64,000 nucleotides of DNA, taken from the NCBI RefSeq assembly GCF_001761325.1, contig NZ_CP017478.1, forward strand, positions 750,001 to 814,000, in the 5' to 3' direction. A model generated the notes under the pieces. That model saw only the letters and a program-made list of their open reading frames with translations. It did not search any database and was not told where the DNA came from. Shown here piece by piece: positions 54,489 through 63,403 of this stretch. The position numbers and the translations under genes were made by a program. Each line of letters starts with the position of its first letter. Position 1 is the first letter of the stretch. This stretch comes from Urechidicola croceus (GTDB lineage: Bacteria; Bacteroidota; Bacteroidia; Flavobacteriales; Flavobacteriaceae).

Positions 54489-54511
54489 TTAATAAAAATG
54501 AAAGTATAAAA

Positions 54512-54534
54512 AGCCCAATATAAATAATTGGGCT
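54512..54534. terminator. Bidirectional intrinsic terminator
   Basis: AGCCCAAT-(7 nt)-ATTGGGCT is flanked by an A-run to the left and a T-run to the right. It serves the membrane-protein gene (plus) and the DUF202 operon (minus), whose last stop is at 54538. Confidence 0.88.
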
Positions 54535-54537
54535 TTT

Positions 54538-54798
54538 TTATTTATAAAATTTTTTAATTTTTCGTTTTACATAAAAAAATCTAACAACACCAATAATCAA
54601 TAAAAAAGGTGCAATTACTACAAAATAGTAGCCTAAATTTCTAATATCATTTAGTATATCTAATTTTAAAATGGCAATACCTGAACTCAGAATCACAATA
54701 AACGTTCTAAAATACGCTAAAAATGTTCGTTCATTTGCCAATCTAGTTCTATCAATTGCTAATTGATCTCTCAATGTAATTTCTTCTTTAATTTCCAT
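54538..54798 (-). CDS. DUF202 small membrane protein
   Basis: 86 aa. The DUF202 signature RTRLANERTFLAYFRTFIVILSSGIAILKL precedes a second helix (LGYYFVVIAPFLLIIGVVRFFYVKRKIKKF). The family includes YidH-type and VTC-like inner-membrane proteins of unknown function. It is the last gene of a four-gene minus-strand operon, starting 5 bp after the TauE/SafE gene. Confidence 0.9.
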   Translation of the reverse strand: MEIKEEITLRDQLAIDRTRLANERTFLAYFRTFIVILSSGIAILKLDILNDIRNLGYYFVVIAPFLLIIGVVRFFYVKRKIKKFYK

Positions 54799-54803
54799 GT
54801 AAA

Positions 54804-55568
54804 CTATCTTATTAATAATATTAACGCTCCAATTGCTGTTACAAATAGAATGAACTTTCTGTAAAAATCATTTGAAATTAATTTAACTATTGATACTCCT
54901 ATAAAAAAACCTAAAATAACTGCCGGAACTAAAACCGAATTTAAAACCAATGTATCTACAGTCACTGTTTTCCATACAAAAATATGAAATGGAAGTTTAA
55001 ATAAGTTAACGATAAAAAATAACCAAGCGACAGTTCCAATAAATTCGTTTTTTGGAAATCGCATTGCCAAAAAATAGATATTTGCAACTGGACCTGCTAA
55101 ATTCCCTATCATAGTAGTAAATCCTGCTAAAAACCCCATTGAAGTAGCAAACCACTTACGATTAGGGATTTCATTAGATTTTTTATTTTCAAAGAAAGCC
55201 ATTATAAAAACAGAAAAAACAATAATAATTGCCATCAATTTTTTAAATAATCCTTCTGAAATATCATTTCCCAACCACACTCCTACTAACACACCAATAA
55301 TCATCCAAGGCAATAGTTTTTTAATATATTTCCATTGTGCATGTCTATTATAATACGTTACTGCTAGTATATCAGCACTTATTAACATAGGAAGTAAAAT
55401 ACCTGTAGAGGCTTTTTCTCCAAAAACAAAAGCCAAAATTAAAACAATAATAATTCCCATGCCTTTAATTCCTGATTTTGAAAAACCAAGTAAAAACACG
55501 GCAGAAAAAACAGAAACCCATTGAATTAAAGATAGATTGTAAGATTCTAAAATTTGAATGTACCCCAT
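54804..55568 (-). CDS. TauE/SafE-family sulfite or organic-anion exporter
   Basis: 254 aa with eight or so hydrophobic helices. Family patterns are the N-terminal AVFLLGFSKSGIKGMGIIIVLILAFVFGEKASTGILLPMLISADILAV and the repeated GFLAGFTTMIGNLAGPVANIYFLAMRF after the midpoint. Members move sulfite, sulfoacetate or related anions across the inner membrane; the substrate here is unknown. It starts within the stop of the CPXCG gene (TAATG), so translation is coupled. Confidence 0.9.
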   Translation of the reverse strand: MGYIQILESYNLSLIQWVSVFSAVFLLGFSKSGIKGMGIIIVLILAFVFGEKASTGILLPMLISADILAVTYYNRHAQWKYIKKLLPWMIIGVLVGVWLGNDISEGLFKKLMAIIIVFSVFIMAFFENKKSNEIPNRKWFATSMGFLAGFTTMIGNLAGPVANIYFLAMRFPKNEFIGTVAWLFFIVNLFKLPFHIFVWKTVTVDTLVLNSVLVPAVILGFFIGVSIVKLISNDFYRKFILFVTAIGALILLIR

Positions 55569-55750
55569 TATTGTTCTATACCTTGTGCATTAAAAGAAAT
55601 TAATATTTCTTCTTCGATTTTGGCAAATATTTCTATTGGATTACAGCAAACTTCACAATCTTCAATATAATTTATTTCTCTGATTGAAGTGTCTAACAAA
55701 AAAGATATTTCTTCTCCGCAGTACGGACATTGAAAAAAATGTTCAATCAT
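55568..55750 (-). CDS. CPXCG-motif cysteine-rich small protein
   Basis: 60 aa. Two Cys pairs, FQCPYCGEEI and EDCEVCCNPI, make a small zinc-ribbon. This conserved family (CPXCG motif-containing) has no assigned function. It is cytoplasmic and coupled by overlap to the TauE/SafE gene, 15 bp behind the TRIC-type gene. Confidence 0.9.
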   Translation of the reverse strand: MIEHFFQCPYCGEEISFLLDTSIREINYIEDCEVCCNPIEIFAKIEEEILISFNAQGIEQ

Positions 55751-55765
55751 AATTCTATTTTTATA

Positions 55766-56386
55766 TTATTTACTGAATAAATCATCTTTTATTTTAGGTA
55801 ATTCTAAATGAAACTTCACAGCAATTAACCTAAAAGAAATAATGGTTAGCATTGTTAAAGAAAACTGCACTAATTCTGCAGCATTTAAATAATTACAAAT
55901 TAAATAAACAAAACCTCCTGCTAAACATGCTGATGCATATATTTCCTTTTTAAATATTAATGGAACTTGATTGGTTAACACATCTCTTATAACCCCGCCC
56001 ATAACAGCAGAAACCATTCCCATAACCACTGCAATGAATGGGTGCAAGTCATAGTTCAGTCCCTTCTGAACACCTAATAAAGTAAACACTCCAATACCAA
56101 TAGTATCAAATAAAAACATTGTTTTACTTAAATGAATAATTTTACTTTTAAATAAGAAAGTAAAAACTACTGCAATTAAAATTGTCCATATATAATTTAA
56201 ATCTCCAATCCAATTGATTGGATGTGCATCTATAAGTACATCTCGCATCATACCACCACCAACAGCAGTTGCAAATGCAATTATTAGAACACCAAACAAG
56301 TCAAATTCTTTTTCGGCAGCTACCAATGCACCACTTATAGCAAAAGCAAATGTTCCAATTATGTCTAATGTGTAAATAAAATCCAT
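55766..56386 (-). CDS. TRIC-family trimeric cation channel (YicG/UPF0126)
   Basis: 206 aa, seven-helix protein with two internal repeats: DIIGTFAFAISGALVAAEKEFDLFGVLIIAFATAVGGGMMRDVLID and DTIGIGVFTLLGVQKGLNYDLHPFIAVVMGMVSAVMGGVIRDVLTN. The GGGMMRD and GGVIRD loops are the pore-lining kinked glycine motifs of bacterial TRIC channels, which pass K+ or other monovalent cations. It is the first gene of the operon with CPXCG, TauE/SafE and DUF202, and lies 32 bp after the E1 gene. Confidence 0.92.
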   Translation of the reverse strand: MDFIYTLDIIGTFAFAISGALVAAEKEFDLFGVLIIAFATAVGGGMMRDVLIDAHPINWIGDLNYIWTILIAVVFTFLFKSKIIHLSKTMFLFDTIGIGVFTLLGVQKGLNYDLHPFIAVVMGMVSAVMGGVIRDVLTNQVPLIFKKEIYASACLAGGFVYLICNYLNAAELVQFSLTMLTIISFRLIAVKFHLELPKIKDDLFSK

Positions 56387-56418
56387 TTTTTGAATTAATT
56401 TTTAAGGCTAAGGAAATA

Positions 56419-58338
56419 TCAAAATGATAGCAAATTATTTAAATCTGTGATAAATTTATTTTTTGACAAGTAATTATCTTCTAGTTTCTTAGAAAACGGA
56501 ATTGGTGTCTCAAGACTTGCACATCGTTTTACTGGTGCATCTAAAAATTCAAAACAATTTTCACTTATCAATGCTGATAAATCAGAGGCTATTCCACCAA
56601 AAAGGCTGTCTTCTTGTAAAATAATTACCTTTCCTGTTTTTTTAACTGATAAAAATATTGTTTCAGTATCTAATGGTTGTAAAGTTCTCAAATCAATAAT
56701 ATCGGCAGAAACATCAATTTTTTCTAGTTCCGACAACACCCAATGAACACCTGCACCATAAGAAATGATTGTTACTTGACTCCCCTCTTCTATCAAATTA
56801 GCCTTACCAAATGGAATTGTATAATAATCTTCAGAAACATTCTCTTTAACCGTTCTATAAAGTGCCTTATGTTCAAAAAATAAAACAGGATTTGGATCTT
56901 CAATCGCCGTTGCTAGTAATCCTTTGGCATCTGAAGGAAATGCTGGGTATACAACCTTTAATCCTGGCACCTTAGTAAACCACGCTTCATTTGTTTGACT
57001 ATGAAAAGGACCTGCACCCACATCTCCGCCACAAGGCATTCTCAGAACAATATCTGCATTTTGCCCCCATCGATAATAAGACTTTGCCAATAGGTTAACC
57101 ACCGGATTGAAACCAGAACTTATAAAATCTGCAAATTGTAATTCTACTATACTTTTATAACCATTTATAGACAAGCCATAAGCAGTTTCGATAATTCCAG
57201 ATTCACATATTGGTGTATTGCGAACTCTATCTTTACCAAATTCTTCTAAAAACCCTTCTGTGATTTTAAAAACTCCTCCGTATTCAGCAATATCTTGACC
57301 CATTATTATAGAATTATTGTAACGTTGCATTGACAAGCGAAGGCCATTTGATATTGCATCAATAAATCGCATTTCCGATTTATTATTAGATGGCTGTATT
57401 GTTTCAAAATTGTAAGACTTATAAACATCACCCAGTTCTAATTCCTTAGTTGATTCGTGAACTTCTTCGGTAAAAGCAATATTCAAATGCTCATTAATTT
57501 CATTTTTAAGTTCTTCTCTAATTATTTCGTCTTGACTTATTGTCAAAATATTTTCGGTTATCAAATAGTTTTTGTAATTCTCAATTGGATCTTTCAAGGA
57601 CCATTTATCTAATAACTCCTGAGGCACATATTTTGTTCCACTAGCCTCTTCATGCCCTCTCATTCTAAAGGTTTTAAATTCTAATAAAATTGGTCTTGGT
57701 TTTTTTCGAATATCTTTTACTAATTCCGAAATTTTAGAATAAACTTCTAATATATTATTTCCATCAATTATGTGACTTTCCATACCATAACCAATTCCTT
57801 TATCTGCTATATCTTGATTTAAAAATTGCTCAGTACTTCGTGTTGAAAGTCCATAACCGTTATTTTCAACACAGAATAAAACAGGTAAACTCCAAACAGA
57901 AGCAATATTAAGTGCTTCATGAAAATCACCTTCACTTGTTCCTCCTTCACCAGAAAATACTGCAGTAACTTTTTTATTTTTTTTCAACTTATTAGCCAAT
58001 GCTATCCCATCAGCAACCCCTAATTGTGGTCCCAAATGAGAAATCATACCAATAATATGAAATTCTTGTGTTCCAAAATGAAAAGAGCGATCTCTACCTT
58101 TAGTAAAACCACTCATTTTTCCTTGCCATTGCCCAAATAATCTATATAAAGGAATATTTCTTGTGGTAAATATTCCTAAATTTCGGTGCATTGGTAAAAT
58201 ATATTCATCTTTTTCTAATACAGCAGCAATCCCTACTGCTATTGCCTCTTGACCAATACCCGAAAACCATTTTGATATTTTACCTTGACGCAATAATACC
58301 AACATTTTTTCTTCAATCAAACGAGGTTTTAAAAGCAA
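56419..58338 (-). CDS. Fused E1 alpha-beta 2-oxoacid dehydrogenase
   Basis: At least 639 aa. The N-terminal half is an E1-alpha: SGIGQEAIAVG, MHRNLGIFTTRNIPLYRLFGQWQG, and the thiamine-diphosphate motif GEGGTSEGDFHEALNIASVWSLPVLFCVENNGYG. The C-terminal half is E1-beta: MGQDIAEYGGVFKITEGF, HSQTNEAWFTKVPGLKVVYPAFPSDAKGLL and the transketolase C-terminal DLRTLQPLDTETIF. It decarboxylates a branched-chain 2-oxoacid or pyruvate-like substrate; E2/E3 genes are not here. The codon used as start is TTG, but conserved-looking residues continue upstream (KDQLKLYK) to about 58371, where only ATT or ATA is available, so the true start is uncertain. Confidence 0.92.
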   Translation of the reverse strand: MLLKPRLIEEKMLVLLRQGKISKWFSGIGQEAIAVGIAAVLEKDEYILPMHRNLGIFTTRNIPLYRLFGQWQGKMSGFTKGRDRSFHFGTQEFHIIGMISHLGPQLGVADGIALANKLKKNKKVTAVFSGEGGTSEGDFHEALNIASVWSLPVLFCVENNGYGLSTRSTEQFLNQDIADKGIGYGMESHIIDGNNILEVYSKISELVKDIRKKPRPILLEFKTFRMRGHEEASGTKYVPQELLDKWSLKDPIENYKNYLITENILTISQDEIIREELKNEINEHLNIAFTEEVHESTKELELGDVYKSYNFETIQPSNNKSEMRFIDAISNGLRLSMQRYNNSIIMGQDIAEYGGVFKITEGFLEEFGKDRVRNTPICESGIIETAYGLSINGYKSIVELQFADFISSGFNPVVNLLAKSYYRWGQNADIVLRMPCGGDVGAGPFHSQTNEAWFTKVPGLKVVYPAFPSDAKGLLATAIEDPNPVLFFEHKALYRTVKENVSEDYYTIPFGKANLIEEGSQVTIISYGAGVHWVLSELEKIDVSADIIDLRTLQPLDTETIFLSVKKTGKVIILQEDSLFGGIASDLSALISENCFEFLDAPVKRCASLETPIPFSKKLEDNYLSKNKFITDLNNLLSF

Positions 58339-58454
58339 CTTATAAAGTTTAAGTTGGTCTTTTATTGAAATATTATTTGTATTATAATTGATTATGATTT
58401 CTATAATTTAGTCCTTAAAGATATGATAAATTAGATAAGTACTAAATAAAAAAA

Positions 58455-58482
58455 AATCCTTATCAAATTATTGATAAGGATT
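58455..58482 (-). terminator. Intrinsic terminator of the Lrp gene
   Basis: AATCCTTATCAA-atta-TTGATAAGGATT is followed on the minus strand by a U-run (A-run from 58448 on plus). It separates the Lrp-type gene from the E1 gene. Confidence 0.87.
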
Positions 58483-58505
58483 TATAAATTAGATTGAATT
58501 CTATA

Positions 58506-58985
58506 TTATAACTCTCTAAAAATAGAATGCATTAAACGTTTTTTGTCATTAATGCTTTCCTCTAAAGAAATCATTGTTTCTGTACGCGCCACTCCCTCTA
58601 TATCATCAACTTGAAATATAATTTCTTTTGCATGATTAGTGTCTTTTGCTCTAATTTTACAGAAAATATTATATTTACCTGCAGTAATATAGGCAACAGT
58701 AATGTTAGGTATTTTTCTTAGATCCTCAATAACTTGTTTAGATCTTGAAGTTTTTTCCAAGAATATTCCAGTATGAGCAATAAACGAATAGTTCATTTTT
58801 TCATAATCAATAGTTAATGTAGAACCTTTAATAATACCCTCTTCTTCCATTTTTTTTACTCTAACATGTATTGTTCCAGCCGAAACAACTAGTTTTTTAG
58901 CAATGTCAGTAAAAGGGGTTCTTGCATTTTCAATTAAAATGTCAAGAATTTGATGATCAATTTCATCTAAAACAAATTTTTTCAT
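58506..58985 (-). CDS. Lrp/AsnC-family transcriptional regulator
   Basis: 159 aa. The N-terminal HTH (LDEIDHQILDILIENARTPFTDIAKKLVVSAGTIHVRVKKMEEEGII) is followed by the effector-binding RAM domain (FIAHTGIFLEKTSRSKQVIEDLRKIPNITVAYITAGKYNIFCKIRAKDTNHAKEII). It is very likely an amino-acid-responsive regulator. It is the gene upstream of the E1 2-oxoacid dehydrogenase on the same strand, which would fit control of amino-acid catabolism, though a terminator lies between. Confidence 0.93.
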   Translation of the reverse strand: MKKFVLDEIDHQILDILIENARTPFTDIAKKLVVSAGTIHVRVKKMEEEGIIKGSTLTIDYEKMNYSFIAHTGIFLEKTSRSKQVIEDLRKIPNITVAYITAGKYNIFCKIRAKDTNHAKEIIFQVDDIEGVARTETMISLEESINDKKRLMHSIFREL

Positions 58986-59077
58986 AAATAGTGATAGTTA
59001 GTAAACAGTATTAACTTTGCAATAATAACAAAAAAATTCTAAAAAAAACGAATTTAATTTAATAAAAAGTCCAAAAA

Positions 59078-60169
59078 TTACAAATAAAATGATTTTTTCT
59101 CTAAATCGATTTCGGAATACCCATAGTAACTTTTCAAATCACCTATCATTTCAATATGGTCGTATTTAACTAATTCATTATCAATAACTTTGTATTTGAA
59201 TAATATTCCAATATCTACAATTTTTTCTACGGAGTTTTCAGAAATTTTCGCATTTTTATAAATAATATCGAAATATTTTTTATCATTATTAGGAATTTCA
59301 AAATAGGATTTGTGAATATTTACGTCATTTGAAGTTGCAATAAAATGAATTCCTTGCAACAAAGAGAAAAAATTAAATTTTCTAACTACTTCTCTTTCAT
59401 AATCATCTTTATAGTGACCTGCTTCTATCAAAATCGTATTATGACCTAATTTTTGAAAATTATCGCCAGTCGCAGTAGGATAAAATTCATCTGTATATCT
59501 ACCTATATGATTTGGTATTGTTTGCTGCAGTAAATTGTTCATTGCTACTATAACATTCATTGTTTTAGTTCTACCCTTGGTAATCTTACGTGTCACCTCT
59601 TCTGATGGGGCTAAAAAAGAAATAGTAGCTGGGTTTTTTGTACCCTCAACATTAAAAATTGTTCGCTGATCATGTAGATTAAAACAATATTCAGGGTTAA
59701 ATTCATCTAAAAGGCTTCGTAACATTTTACTCTCTATTGCTTTCTTATCAACTGCATCTCGATTAAGGTCAATATTATCAAAATTTTCTCGTGTGTAAGC
59801 AATTGCTCCATCTGGATTTAACATTGGTACAAATATCAATGTGCAGTTATTAAAAATATCATTTTTAATATCTACTAAATTTTCTGGTTTTTTAAAAAAA
59901 TTAAACAAATCAAAAAGTGCTTTGGTGCCCGTACTTTCATTACCATGCATTTGAGACCAAATTAATATTCTTTTTTTTCCAGAACCAAATGATACTTTAT
60001 AAATTGGAATTCCACTCACAGAATATCCTAAAACCTCTTTACCGAAAACCAAATCAAGATCTTCTAATAAAGGCTCTATATCTTTAAACAAAATTCTAAG
60101 CCCTGAAATTTTTGACTCATAATTTTGAACATACCATTGCTCTAATTTTTCTAAATTGATTGTTTGCAT
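59078..60169 (-). CDS. M14-family zinc carboxypeptidase
   Basis: 363 aa from the ATG at 60169 (MQTINLEKLEQWYVQNYES). An in-frame start at 60217 exists, but TATTTTTG at 60174-60181 looks like the promoter's -7 box, which would put the longer start upstream of transcription. Zinc ligands are in MHGNESTG (His, Glu) and FNLHDQR (His); LNRDA supplies the Arg for substrate binding and LIEAGHYKDDYE near the end the catalytic Glu. No signal peptide, so it acts on peptides in the cytoplasm, possibly cell-wall peptides. It may be made from a nearly leaderless mRNA. Confidence 0.88.
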   Translation of the reverse strand: MQTINLEKLEQWYVQNYESKISGLRILFKDIEPLLEDLDLVFGKEVLGYSVSGIPIYKVSFGSGKKRILIWSQMHGNESTGTKALFDLFNFFKKPENLVDIKNDIFNNCTLIFVPMLNPDGAIAYTRENFDNIDLNRDAVDKKAIESKMLRSLLDEFNPEYCFNLHDQRTIFNVEGTKNPATISFLAPSEEVTRKITKGRTKTMNVIVAMNNLLQQTIPNHIGRYTDEFYPTATGDNFQKLGHNTILIEAGHYKDDYEREVVRKFNFFSLLQGIHFIATSNDVNIHKSYFEIPNNDKKYFDIIYKNAKISENSVEKIVDIGILFKYKVIDNELVKYDHIEMIGDLKSYYGYSEIDLEKKSFYL

Positions 60170-60173
60170 AGAG

Positions 60174-60181
60174 CAAAAATA
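60174..60181 (-). promoter_or_regulatory. -7 promoter box abutting the M14 gene start
   Basis: On the minus strand TATTTTTG matches TAnnTTTG and ends 4 bp before the ATG, with a TTG 16 bp upstream. It suggests a leaderless or very short-leader transcript. Confidence 0.4.
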
Positions 60182-60388
60182 ATCAATAGAAAGTTTACAA
60201 CTGTAATAAAATAACAAATGATTTATTATGTTTAAAAAAGTAATAATTTACAAATGGAAATTTAAACTATAAAACAATTCAAGAGCATAAATAATATTTA
60301 TATTAAAATTATAAATTACTGTTATTTAAATAATTAAGAGGTCTTACATAAAGTTATTTATAATCTAAATGTCGAATCTTTAAAATAC

Positions 60389-60420
60389 TTTGGTTTTAAT
60401 ATTTTGATAGTTTACATTTG
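60389..60420 (+). promoter_or_regulatory. Promoter of the XRE regulator gene
   Basis: TTTG at 60389-60392, a 20-bp spacer and TACATTTG at 60413-60420 fit the Bacteroidota -33/-7 consensus. The start of transcription would lie about 15 nt before the ATG at 60443. Confidence 0.65.
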
Positions 60421-60443
60421 TAACTTAGTACATAGTGTTACAA
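60418..60443 (+). promoter_or_regulatory. Candidate autoregulatory operator of the XRE gene
   Basis: TTGTAAC and GTTACAA are 7-bp inverted arms with a 12-bp spacer lying between the -7 box and the start codon. A repressor bound there would block initiation. Confidence 0.5.
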
Positions 60444-60826
60444 TGGTAAACAATCTTGAATTCGCGGAGCGACTCAAAAAAGTAATGGATTTTTATGGAT
60501 TGACTGCAACTGCTCTTGCTGATTCAATAAGTATTCAGCGATCAAGTATTTCACATTTATTAAGCGGAAGAAATAAACCAAGTCTTGACTTTGTTTTAAA
60601 AGTACTTGATAAATATCCAGAAGTAGAATTGTATTGGTTATTAAATGGAAAAGGAGCGTTTCCAAAAAAGAGTATAGATCTACCTCCTACCAAACCAAAA
60701 ACTGATCAAAAAATAAAATTTGAAAAACCTGAATTAAACTTAAATACAAATTCAGGTGAAAATAATGAAATTGAGAAAATTGTAATTTTTTATAAAAACG
60801 GGACTTTCAAAAGTTACTTACCTTAA
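60443..60826 (+). CDS. XRE-family helix-turn-helix regulator
   Basis: 127 aa from the ATG at 60443. An upstream in-frame start (60404) would lie within the promoter and is rejected. The N-terminal HTH is FAERLKKVMDFYGLTATALADSISIQRSSISHLLSGRNKPSLDFVLKVLDKYPEVELYWLLNGKGAFP; the rest is a charged, low-complexity tail with Pro and Asn that ends in a short hydrophobic strand (IEKIVIFYKNGTFKSYLP). It is common as a single chromosomal regulator in Flavobacteria. The target is unknown; an inverted repeat in its own promoter suggests autorepression. Confidence 0.9.
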   Translation: MVNNLEFAERLKKVMDFYGLTATALADSISIQRSSISHLLSGRNKPSLDFVLKVLDKYPEVELYWLLNGKGAFPKKSIDLPPTKPKTDQKIKFEKPELNLNTNSGENNEIEKIVIFYKNGTFKSYLP

Positions 60827-60843
60827 ACCACTATTGAACCAAC

Positions 60844-63276
60844 CTATTTTAATAACGAAGCCATCCCCTTTCTAATAATCATTTCAATATCTTCTTTATT
60901 TGAATGATTTGCTATATCTTGAAATTCTAACATTTTTCTTAAAAAGTTTATTCCAGCCATATCAGCACCATATTTTTTATACTTAAGCCCTGCATCTGAT
61001 AGGCTCTTTACCAAATTAGCTATAGACTCTTCACTATCACTCTTAGAAACCCATTCAAATGCATCCATATATTGATTTGCAATTTTTGCATCTTGAATAA
61101 AAAATAAACCGTGAATAAGATGTTTAGACACATATGGCATATTTTTATCCTTTTTAGTTTCTAAATAATATCCTGTAAGAATACTTGATAAATTATCTTT
61201 TACATCTTCTGACAATGTATCAACCTTAAGCATTGTATTTTCTTTATCTAACTGATACAAACCAATAACAGCACTCTCAATAACTTTGTATGATTTACTA
61301 TTCATTGAATTTACAAAATGATTTATGTATTTAGGATCCATTAATTTTGCCAGCGTTATATTGGCTGCTGCCCGAACCAATGTGTAAGGATCATTCTGTG
61401 CTAACTTTTCTACAATTGAAATAGCATCTGCTTTACTGTATTTATTAACTAAATCTAATTTCTCCAAAGCTAAAATTCTTAGTTTATGCGAATTATCATT
61501 TAGCGCACTTGTCAACGCATCAAAGGCTTGTTTATTGCTTTGATTTTGAGCAATTATCTCAATGGCTTGCTTTCTATCTTTATAGCTTTGAGCATACTTA
61601 TATTGATAAATTGCTTCTTCCAAAGACTTTGTATGAAATATTTCAGCCAAAAGCGTTCCTGTAGGTTCGACCAAAACAAGATTTGGTTTCGAACTTATTG
61701 CAAATGTAAATGAGCGCTCTTTACCATCGACCCATACTTCATGCGATGCTTTTCTTCCATCACTTTCGTATATATCTATTATCAACGGAAATTCAAATAC
61801 ATTTTCTGCCTGATTGATATGTACAGTCACAATATCTTCAAACTCACCAACGGTATGAGAAACTTGTATTTTTGGATGTGCATTACTATAAAACCATTGG
61901 TTAAAAAACCAATTTAAATCCTTACCACTAACTGATTCAAGCGCCAATCTTAATTGATGCCCTTCTGAAGTTCCAAATTGATTATCAATTAAATATTTCT
62001 TTAATCCTGTAAAAAACACCTTATCACCAAGATAATTCCTCAACATATGTAGTATCAAACCACCTTTTTCATAACTCACCTGATCAAACATGTCATCTGC
62101 AGAGCTATATTGAAATCGAATTAAGTCTTTATGATAATTATTTCCGTTTATATAATTTTCTTTCTCTTTTAACAAATGGGCATCTGCATAATCCTTACCA
62201 TATTCATACTCAAACCACAAATACTCACCATAATTAGCAAAAGCCTCATTCATTGCTAAATTACTCCAACTCTCGGCAGTAACTAAATCGCCAAACCAAT
62301 GATGAATTACTTCATGTGCAATAACATTTTCTTGTTTGTTTTCATCAATTAGTTCTCCTGCTTTTTGATATGCAGCATCAGAATGAATTACTGCTGTTGT
62401 ATTTTCCATCGCTCCACTTACATAGTCTCTAACAACTATTTGGCTATATTTATCCCAAGGGTATGGAACACCTAATAAATCTTCATAAAACTGAAGCATT
62501 TTGGGAGTTTTACCGAAAATTTCTCTTGCTAAAGGTTCATATTCCTTCTCAACATAATAATCAATTGATTTTCCTTTCCAAGAATCACTTACAACACTAA
62601 ATTCACCTACACCCATAAAAAATAAATATGGTGCATGTTTTAAATCTTGTTTCCAATAATCAGTTCTTGTTCCGTCATTATTTTCTTCTTGACTTATTAA
62701 AATACCGTTAGAAAGCGTTTCAAAACTTTTAGGAACCGTTATTAAAAGTTCCTGAGAAGTTTTTTGATTTGGCGAGTCAATTGTTGGAAACCAATTGCTA
62801 TTATTTTCTGTTTCTCCTTCTGTCCAAATTTGAGTTGGTTTCGTTGGATCTTCATCTGTTGGATCAATAAAAAAGAGTCCTTTTTGATTAACATCCTCTC
62901 GCCCAAGACCTAATTCTGGTCTTGCTGTATAACTAATATATATTGTAAATTGTTCGTCTTTATTATAGGGTCTATCTAAATCAACAATAAGTTCTTTGTT
63001 TTCAAAATAATTATAAGGTCTTTTCTGGCCGTTTAGGGTAACTGAATGAATTATCATCCCTTTGGCATCCAAAGTAACTTTAGCTGTTGGTAAAAAATGA
63101 GGAGTTAAAGTAATCCAAGCCTCACCTATTAGTTGACTTTTTGGGATATCAAATTTTACATTTAGTTTGGTGTGTACTAAATCATTTACTTTTTCTTTTT
63201 CTGATCTATATTTACCAGTTTGAGCATTTACTAAAAGTGAAAAACAAATAGCAAGTGTTAGCAATATTTTATTCAT
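60844..63276 (-). CDS. M1-family aminopeptidase with HEAT repeats, exported
   Basis: 810 aa from the second Met (63276), which gives a clean signal peptide MNKILLTLAICFSLLVNAQ; the first Met lies two codons upstream. The exopeptidase motif SGAMENTTAVIH and the zinc site HEVIHHWFGDLVTAESWSNLAMNEAF (HExxH with a Glu 18 residues on) are intact. The C-terminal ~250 residues are HEAT-like helices (e.g. RILALEKLDLVNKYSKADAISIVEKLAQNDPYTLVRAAANITLAKL). It removes N-terminal residues from peptides in the periplasm. A TAATTTTG box lies at 63305-63312 on the minus strand. Confidence 0.93.
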   Translation of the reverse strand: MNKILLTLAICFSLLVNAQTGKYRSEKEKVNDLVHTKLNVKFDIPKSQLIGEAWITLTPHFLPTAKVTLDAKGMIIHSVTLNGQKRPYNYFENKELIVDLDRPYNKDEQFTIYISYTARPELGLGREDVNQKGLFFIDPTDEDPTKPTQIWTEGETENNSNWFPTIDSPNQKTSQELLITVPKSFETLSNGILISQEENNDGTRTDYWKQDLKHAPYLFFMGVGEFSVVSDSWKGKSIDYYVEKEYEPLAREIFGKTPKMLQFYEDLLGVPYPWDKYSQIVVRDYVSGAMENTTAVIHSDAAYQKAGELIDENKQENVIAHEVIHHWFGDLVTAESWSNLAMNEAFANYGEYLWFEYEYGKDYADAHLLKEKENYINGNNYHKDLIRFQYSSADDMFDQVSYEKGGLILHMLRNYLGDKVFFTGLKKYLIDNQFGTSEGHQLRLALESVSGKDLNWFFNQWFYSNAHPKIQVSHTVGEFEDIVTVHINQAENVFEFPLIIDIYESDGRKASHEVWVDGKERSFTFAISSKPNLVLVEPTGTLLAEIFHTKSLEEAIYQYKYAQSYKDRKQAIEIIAQNQSNKQAFDALTSALNDNSHKLRILALEKLDLVNKYSKADAISIVEKLAQNDPYTLVRAAANITLAKLMDPKYINHFVNSMNSKSYKVIESAVIGLYQLDKENTMLKVDTLSEDVKDNLSSILTGYYLETKKDKNMPYVSKHLIHGLFFIQDAKIANQYMDAFEWVSKSDSEESIANLVKSLSDAGLKYKKYGADMAGINFLRKMLEFQDIANHSNKEDIEMIIRKGMASLLK

Positions 63277-63350
63277 AAACATTTTTCCTTTACATAAGTA
63301 GCGACAAAATTAATTTTTTAATTTATTTTCGCCGTTAATATATAGTTAAA

Positions 63351-63379
63351 AAGGCGCTTAAACAAAATCTAAGCGCCTT
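63351..63379 (-). terminator. Intrinsic terminator of the DUF4252 gene
   Basis: AAGGCGCTTA-(9 nt)-TAAGCGCCTT is followed on the minus strand by a U-run (A-run 63348-63352 on plus). It lies 25 bp past the DUF4252 stop. Confidence 0.85.
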
Positions 63380-63403
63380 TAAAAATATATGTTTTAATAT
63401 GAG

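Noticed and set aside
60170-60217. Longer N-terminus for the M14 peptidase
   Set aside because: It contains the likely -7 promoter box and non-family residues.
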